DNA of 64,000 nucleotides, from the NCBI RefSeq assembly GCF_001428435.1, contig NZ_LMSO01000001.1:459486-523485 (forward strand), written 5' to 3'. The notes under the pieces are model-generated. The model saw nothing but the letters and a program-made list of their open reading frames with translations, was not told where the DNA came from and did no database searches. This DNA is from Arthrobacter sp. Soil782. Lineage in GTDB: Bacteria; Actinomycetota; Actinomycetes; Actinomycetales; Micrococcaceae. Below, piece after piece: positions 59,304-64,000 of the stretch. The stretch's first letter is position 1; every line of letters begins with the position of its first letter. Made by a program: the position numbers and the translations under genes.

Positions 59304-61040
59304 GTGAGTGAAGTCAGGCCGGCATCGGGCCACAGCGTTCTGAGGAGCCGTCGTCGTGCGGTTCGGTCTGGTGTGAGCGTTTGCCTTGCTCTGGCTGTCA
59401 TCTACTCCTTTGGCTATCCCGGATCCACACCGTTGACCTCCGGTGCGGGTGCAACCGGCACCGTGCTCGCCCAGGGAGCAGGAAGTTTCTCTGACGCCAT
59501 CGTTCCGGTGACCGGGTATGTGGGTGAGCAGCAGCTCGTGGGTCCAGGGACAGCGTTGCCTTTCGGCACCACGGATTCGCTGGTACCAGGGCGTGAGGTT
59601 CCCGGTGCGCAGGAGTCTTCACGTGCCACGGCTACCGCTGACAAGAGGTCGTCGGTTGAGTCCCTCAGCTCCACGCCGCGCCCTGGAAAGGGCATGCTGA
59701 TCTCCCCCCTGCAGTTCCTGACCCCGAGTTCGCCGTTCGGTCTTCGAACCAGCCCCATCACCGGGGAACACGATGAATTTCACTCCGGCCAGGATTTCGC
59801 GGCACCCTGCGGAACCCGGGTCTTTTCAGCGGATGCCGGTGTTGTCCGTGCCGCCGGTTGGCATCCCTGGGGCGGCGGTAACCGCGTGGAGCTTGACCAC
59901 GGCAACGGCCTCGTCACCACTTACAACCACCTGGAGGGAATCGGGGTAAAGGCCGGAGACCGCGTGGGAGCCGGGCAGGTCATCGCCACGGTAGGCACCA
60001 CCGGCTGGTCCACCGGGTGCCATCTGCACTTCGAAACCATCCTCGACGGCGGTCACACTGATCCCGACGCCTGGAAGCTCATTCCGCTGGACGGCAGTGG
60101 CCCGGTTGAGATGCCGAGCCTGGTCAATTTCACCCCGGGGACCGGCAACGGGAACGACGACGACACCGCCTGGGTTGCCTACCTCGCCACCGCTGCGGCC
60201 ATTGAGCCGGTTGCGCTGAAGTCACCCGCCCGTGTGGATGCGGAAGTGGCGGCTCAGGGTCCGCGAGCGAGCGGCAAGGCACTTTCCAGCACCAGGTCCT
60301 CGAGTAGCAAGTCCTCCGGCAGCACGTCTACGAGCAGCGCTTCTTCGGGCAGCACGTCTTCGGGCAGTAAGAAGGCTACACAGCCCTCGGATACGCCAAG
60401 CACGTCGGTTCCCGGAACGTCAACGCCTTCCAGGCCGGGCACGCCGTCGGGGACGCCCTCCGGGACTCCGACCAAGCCGGGTACGCAGCCGCCTTCGACG
60501 ACAACTCCTCCGCCTACAGAGCCTGGAACGCTGCCGTCGACAGACCCCGGCACGCCGCCCGGAACTCTCGATCCAACGCCGCCGAACACGCCCGTTCCGA
60601 CGCCACCCGTAAATCCTGTAACGCCGACGCCTCTACCTGTGGACCCGACGCCACCCGTCGACTCCACGCCACCCGTGGACCCAACGCCACCCGTGGACCC
60701 CCCGCCGGTCATTCCGGACCCGACACCACCGGTCGACCCCACGCCACCAGTGGATCCGGCGCCCGCCGATCCAACGCCGCCGTCTGCAGACCCCGGCACC
60801 CCACCTCCGCCTCCCCCGACGGTCTCGGTGACCGATCCTGCGGAGGCTTGCGATCCCGCAATCGACCCGGATTCCATCATCGTCGACCCGATCACCAAAG
60901 AGCCGGTACTTGACCCGACGACGAAGGAGCCGATCACGGCTGCGGAACTGTGCGCTTCGGCAGCCGTTTCACCGACGCCCGCGATCACCGGGACAGAGCC
61001 GGCGCGGGAAGCCGATCCAGGTTTGACCACCGCGCCATAG
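59304..61040 (+). CDS. Secreted M23 peptidase with Pro/Thr-rich tail
   Basis: 578 aa, GTG start with GGGGAG upstream. Basic N-terminus and a hydrophobic helix (SVCLALAVIYSFGYPG) give export. The M23 lysostaphin-type domain (about 138-265) has metal ligands His160 and Asp164 in HSGQDFAAP, the LDHGNGLVTTYNHL segment, and HLHFE (His240, His242), all present, so it should cleave peptidoglycan cross-links. From about 315 a Ser-rich, then Pro/Thr repeat linker (PTPPVD) runs to about 520, ending in a short Cys-containing domain DPITKEPVLDPTTKEPI. The tail may anchor or space the enzyme in the wall. Confidence 0.92.
   Translation: MSEVRPASGHSVLRSRRRAVRSGVSVCLALAVIYSFGYPGSTPLTSGAGATGTVLAQGAGSFSDAIVPVTGYVGEQQLVGPGTALPFGTTDSLVPGREVPGAQESSRATATADKRSSVESLSSTPRPGKGMLISPLQFLTPSSPFGLRTSPITGEHDEFHSGQDFAAPCGTRVFSADAGVVRAAGWHPWGGGNRVELDHGNGLVTTYNHLEGIGVKAGDRVGAGQVIATVGTTGWSTGCHLHFETILDGGHTDPDAWKLIPLDGSGPVEMPSLVNFTPGTGNGNDDDTAWVAYLATAAAIEPVALKSPARVDAEVAAQGPRASGKALSSTRSSSSKSSGSTSTSSASSGSTSSGSKKATQPSDTPSTSVPGTSTPSRPGTPSGTPSGTPTKPGTQPPSTTTPPPTEPGTLPSTDPGTPPGTLDPTPPNTPVPTPPVNPVTPTPLPVDPTPPVDSTPPVDPTPPVDPPPVIPDPTPPVDPTPPVDPAPADPTPPSADPGTPPPPPPTVSVTDPAEACDPAIDPDSIIVDPITKEPVLDPTTKEPITAAELCASAAVSPTPAITGTEPAREADPGLTTAP
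60640..60765 (+). repeat. 18-base tandem repeat encoding PTPPVD
   Basis: Imperfect copies of a unit like GACCCGACGCCACCCGTG run through the linker of the M23 peptidase gene, encoding DPTPPV six-residue repeats. This is a coding microrepeat, not a regulatory array; copy number probably varies. Confidence 0.8.
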
Positions 61041-61196
61041 CGAGGTCACGCGCTCCGCATGGCCGAGAGAGCGTAGTCTCGACAGTAGGAAGCCCCTCCG
61101 CCATAGCGGTTCGGTGTCCTACGGGCAGGATGCGCATCGAGTAGCCTGCCGTCAGTCGGGGTAGTCGCTCTGGCGCTTGTACAGAATTGAGGCCGC

Positions 61197-61934
61197 ATGG
61201 CCACCGACCGCGACATCCCTGACAGTGAAAAGTTGCAGGCTCTGCTTCTTGAGAGCCCGGGATTCACAGGTTTCCTGCTCGGTCTGGGTACCATTTCCGC
61301 TTCGCTGTTCAACCAGGACGTCCCAATGCACTGCGCCATAACGGTGGAACGTGACGGCGGGCCCACCACCGTTGCCAGCAGCAGCGCTCTGGCCCAGCGC
61401 CTGGACGAGCAGCAGTATGCGTTCGACGACGGACCCTGCCTCATCGCGCTGCGCACGGGCCACACAGTCCTGATCCCTCAACTCGCCGACGATCCACGCT
61501 GGCGGCGATACGCTCACGCGATTTCCGGCGAACAGATCCGGTCGGTTCTTGCGGTGCCGATAGTTACAGACGGATCCTCTGCCGCTGCTCTCAACTGCTA
61601 TTCGCGGGATCTTGCCGGTTTCGACGCCACCATGGTTGCGTCTGTGGAAGAACATGCGGCGTCGTTATCCACCATCCTTCAGCAGGCTCTGCGTATCCAT
61701 GAACCGGAACACTATCCCGACGACCTCTCTGACGTACTGAGATCACGCGCGGTGGTCGATGCGGCGGTGGCTCTGGTCATGGCTCAGAACCGCTGCAGTC
61801 GCGAAGCAGCAATGCTGATGCTGCACGTCGCAGCGCGGCATCATGACGCACGGGTGCACGGTGTTGCCCGTGAACTGCTCGACGCAACCCGGGCGACGAC
61901 GCTGATCAGCGGCACCGCAAACCGGTCAGGGTGA
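61197..61934 (+). CDS. GAF-ANTAR antitermination-type regulator
   Basis: 245 aa. A GAF-like sensor (about 30-160) with CAITVERDGGPTTVASSS and FDDGPCLIALRTGHTVLIPQ, then an ANTAR RNA-binding domain from about 177 (LRSRAVVDAAVALVMAQNRC then SREAAMLMLHVAARHH). ANTAR proteins bind two-hexanucleotide-loop RNA hairpins to prevent termination. Actinobacterial GAF-ANTAR proteins often respond to stress or redox; ligand unknown. A GAGG site precedes the ATG. I see no clear dual-hairpin ANTAR target in the neighbourhood. Confidence 0.92.
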   Translation: MATDRDIPDSEKLQALLLESPGFTGFLLGLGTISASLFNQDVPMHCAITVERDGGPTTVASSSALAQRLDEQQYAFDDGPCLIALRTGHTVLIPQLADDPRWRRYAHAISGEQIRSVLAVPIVTDGSSAAALNCYSRDLAGFDATMVASVEEHAASLSTILQQALRIHEPEHYPDDLSDVLRSRAVVDAAVALVMAQNRCSREAAMLMLHVAARHHDARVHGVARELLDATRATTLISGTANRSG

Positions 61935-62007
61935 CCCGCGCGGCGCGGCCCGCGTCGCGCGAGCTGAAGTGCCGTCGGCGGACGCCCCACAGGGCTGAGA
62001 GCGCCCG

Positions 62008-63024
62008 CTACGCTGCCGGTGCTGCGGTGCTGGAGCGCACAATCATTTCGGTGTGGGCGGTGTGGTTGGAGCGGTCTCCCGACTCGGCGGGACCGGCGAA
62101 GAGCTGCAGCATTCGTTGCACGGCACGGCTTCCCTGCAACGCCGGGTACTGCGCGATGGTGGTCAACCCGAAAACCTCGCCGAGGTCATGTCCGTCAATG
62201 CCAATCACCGAGAGGGCATCCGGAACCCTGATTCCCAGTTCCCGTGCGGCAACAATGGCGCCGATCGCCATCTCATCCGAGGCGCAGAAGACGGCGGTGG
62301 GACGGTTCCGGGGATACCCGAGCACCTGTTTGGCGCTGGCATATCCACCGGGAATCGTGAAGTCCGCATAGGCAAGCCATGAGGGAAGAATTTCCAGACC
62401 GGCAGCTTCCATGGCTACCTCGTAGCCGCGGCGGCGGCCTTCCGAGATATTGAAGTCCCTGGCAGCGTCCTCAGGCCCGCCGATGTAGGCGATCCCGCGG
62501 TGTCCCAGACTGATCAGGTGTTCGGTGGCCAACTGGGCAATGGCGAACTCGTTGACGCTGATGGTGTCAGCGCCGGGAAGGGGACCACCGATACCGACAA
62601 TCGGCTTGCCCACCGCCAGCAGCTGTCCGAGCTCAGTGTCGGACAGCTGTAGGGAAACGGAGATGACGCCGTCGCAGCGTTGGCGCAGCAGGAACTCGGA
62701 GAAGACGCGGTCCCGATGGCCTGCGCCGTCACTCACGTTGTAGAGCGTCAGGTCGTAGCCGGCGTCCAGAAGGGACGCCGCAACGCTGTCCACGATCTGG
62801 GAGAAGTACCAGCGATTGACGGACGGAACGACGACACCGACATTGCGGTTCCTGCCCGAGGCGAGTGATGACGCCGAGAAGGACGGCACGAAGTCCAGCT
62901 GCTTTGCAGCCTGAAGAACCTTCAGCCGTGCCCGCTCGGAGACCTGGCCGTTGCCGCTGAGGGCACGGGACACCGTGGCGGTTGAGACGCCGGCGAGCGC
63001 TGCAACATCCTTGATGCCAACCAC
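62008..63024 (-). CDS. LacI-family transcriptional regulator of sugar use
   Basis: 338 aa from GTG 63024, five bases after the strong ribosome site GAGGGAGG; a longer ATG frame back to 63087 overlaps the end of the GH13 gene leader and is not needed. HTH: IKDVAALAGVSTATVSRALS, with LacI hinge RARLKVLQAAKQLDFVPSFS. The periplasmic-binding-like effector domain is complete. It lies 38 bases downstream of an alpha-glucosidase gene on the same strand, so it probably represses that gene and is released by a sugar such as maltose, trehalose or isomaltose. Confidence 0.93.
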   Translation of the reverse strand: MVGIKDVAALAGVSTATVSRALSGNGQVSERARLKVLQAAKQLDFVPSFSASSLASGRNRNVGVVVPSVNRWYFSQIVDSVAASLLDAGYDLTLYNVSDGAGHRDRVFSEFLLRQRCDGVISVSLQLSDTELGQLLAVGKPIVGIGGPLPGADTISVNEFAIAQLATEHLISLGHRGIAYIGGPEDAARDFNISEGRRRGYEVAMEAAGLEILPSWLAYADFTIPGGYASAKQVLGYPRNRPTAVFCASDEMAIGAIVAARELGIRVPDALSVIGIDGHDLGEVFGLTTIAQYPALQGSRAVQRMLQLFAGPAESGDRSNHTAHTEMIVRSSTAAPAA

Positions 63025-63062
63025 AGAGCCCTCCCTCAGAGCAAAGGACGGGCGCGGTCCTC

Positions 63063-64000
63063 TTAGTTGAGTTTCAACCATACGCACCGGTTCGGCGCCA
63101 GGACGCCTTCTACACCGGCATCCGCGTGACTCGCTGCGATGACCGTGCCCGATGGTACGTAGGCAACCGATTCTCCCATGTTCATGATCACCATGACGTC
63201 ATTGTTGAGAAACGCGATGGTTTCCGTGCCGTCGTAATCCGCGGCCCAGCTCAACGAACCGGCACCGAGACGGAGCTGTTTGCGAAGTGCGAGCGCCGAA
63301 CGGTACAGGTTGAGGGTGGAATCTGGATCGGACTGCTGGACGTCGCGCGCCAGGGTGTACCAGTCTTCCGGCTGGGGCAGCCATCCGCCGCTGGTGGAGC
63401 CGAACCCGTAGTGCGGCTCGTCAGCCCGCCATGGCAGCGGAACCCGGCACCCGTCCCGGCCTACGCGTTCTCCGCCCGTGCGGATGAACGTCGGGTCCTG
63501 GCGCTGCTCGTCCGGAATCTCCAGGTGGTCCGGCAGCCCGAGTTCCTCACCCTGGTAGAGGTAGACGCCACCGGGGAGTGCCAGCATGGCCAACGACGCC
63601 GCCCGTGCACGGTCGAGCCCGACCTCCGGATTGTTTTCGCCTAACCGCGTAGCGTGCCGTGCGACATCGTGGTTGCTCAGGACCCAGGTGGTCGGCGCAT
63701 CCACGCTGTCGAACGCCTGCAATGAGTCAGTAATGATCCTGCGAAGTTCAGCGGCATTCCAGGGGTGGTTCAGGTAGGCGAAGTTGAAGGCCTGGTGCAT
63801 CTGGTCATGGCGGACCCAGTTCACCAGACGGGACAGCGGATCAATGCTGGCTTCCGCGCAGAGGATGCGGTCGCCGTCGTACTCTGCAAGAACTGACCGC
63901 CACCGGCGGTAGATGTCGTGAATCTCTTTCTGGCCAAACATCGGCGCGGCGTGGCCCGGGTATCCGTCCGAGGAGCAGCCGTCGGGGCGGCCGTGCCAAT
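63063..64000 (-). CDS. GH13 alpha-glucosidase, C-terminal part (runs off the right edge)
   Basis: 311 residues are visible, the frame staying open to base 64000 (upstream codons read WHGRPDGCSSDGYPGHAAPM). GH13 landmarks are GDRILCAEASIDP with the acid/base Glu, LSNHDVARHATRLGENN with the conserved His-Asp of region IV, and GGVYLYQGEELGLPD. The C-terminal beta domain ends VWLKLN. This is an oligo-1,6-glucosidase/trehalose-synthase-like subfamily enzyme, likely intracellular, hydrolysing short alpha-glucosides imported by a SugABC-type transporter such as the one at 15-19.5 kb. Nucleophile Asp lies beyond the edge. Confidence 0.9.
   Translation of the reverse strand, partial: WHGRPDGCSSDGYPGHAAPMFGQKEIHDIYRRWRSVLAEYDGDRILCAEASIDPLSRLVNWVRHDQMHQAFNFAYLNHPWNAAELRRIITDSLQAFDSVDAPTTWVLSNHDVARHATRLGENNPEVGLDRARAASLAMLALPGGVYLYQGEELGLPDHLEIPDEQRQDPTFIRTGGERVGRDGCRVPLPWRADEPHYGFGSTSGGWLPQPEDWYTLARDVQQSDPDSTLNLYRSALALRKQLRLGAGSLSWAADYDGTETIAFLNNDVMVIMNMGESVAYVPSGTVIAASHADAGVEGVLAPNRCVWLKLN

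Noticed and set aside
60640..60765. Regularly spaced repeats resembling a CRISPR-like array
   Set aside because: Units are 18 bases with no unique spacers and encode PTPPVD inside an intact peptidase gene; no cas genes are near.

Overview
The window is a high-GC actinobacterial chromosome segment, most like the Micrococcaceae (Arthrobacter and relatives). The evidence is the DUF222/HNH remnant at the left edge, mycobacterial-type LpqY-SugABC genes, DtxR/IdeR-type iron boxes, GAF-ANTAR and LacI regulators, many GTG starts and very frequent 4-base stop/start overlaps. The genus call is inference. The region is densely coded. No gene-free gap exceeds 300 bases, and there is no phage, insertion sequence, CRISPR array or obvious genomic island, so this is core plus ordinary accessory chromosome.

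Layout. 1-6.6 kb: tail of a DUF222/HNH gene, then a complete Mrp Na+/H+ antiporter operon (mrpA/B fused, C, D, E, F, G). 6.8-11.4 kb: UMF1-type MFS transporter, dCTP deaminase, tryptophan 2,3-dioxygenase, a protealysin-like protease overlapping its probable inhibitor (emfourin-like), and tRNA-Gly(CCC). 11.4-14.8 kb: YnfA, a divergent MFS/LysR pair and panD. 15-19.5 kb: LpqY-SugABC-type sugar importer. 19.5-26.5 kb: HerA-like ATPase, an anchored unknown protein, and a thioredoxin-NHL protein coupled to a CopD-CtaG fusion. 26.6-28 kb: HU and the cysteine-free L28-L33-S14 operon. 28-32 kb: GlgC-like enzyme coupled to a MarR regulator, GDSL hydrolase, a small disordered protein and a lipid-kinase-family protein.

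32-36.3 kb: ferric-siderophore permease, ATPase and reductase operon behind a DtxR-like box. Its likely binding protein lies at 47-48 kb behind a nearly identical box. 36.3-46.5 kb: thiol-dependent hydroquinone reductase, Cys-rich copper-storage-like protein, YihY, epimerase, two STAS-like paralogues, MscS channel, CPBP-like membrane protein, DUF2252, flavin oxidoreductase and two small proteins. 46.5-51 kb: PRC-barrel protein, siderophore-binding lipoprotein, ChaB/Rho_N protein, an ATP-grasp gene cut by a single in-frame TAG, and TerC. 51-58 kb: epimerase, aldo/keto reductase, SDR, acylphosphatase, DUF2071, CPA1 antiporter, a GGDEF cyclase and a YbaK deacylase. 58-64 kb: second lipid-kinase-family protein, M23 peptidase with a Pro/Thr tail, GAF-ANTAR regulator, LacI regulator and a GH13 alpha-glucosidase running off the right edge.

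Functional themes are pH/sodium homeostasis, alpha-glucoside or trehalose uptake, iron acquisition split over two loci under one regulator, adaptation to metal limitation (zinc-free ribosomal proteins, copper storage) and envelope upkeep. The items most worth checking are the TAG-interrupted ATP-grasp gene, two long perfect intergenic inverted repeats, the protease-inhibitor overlap, and the coupled pairs MarR/GlgC-like and thioredoxin-NHL/CopD-CtaG.
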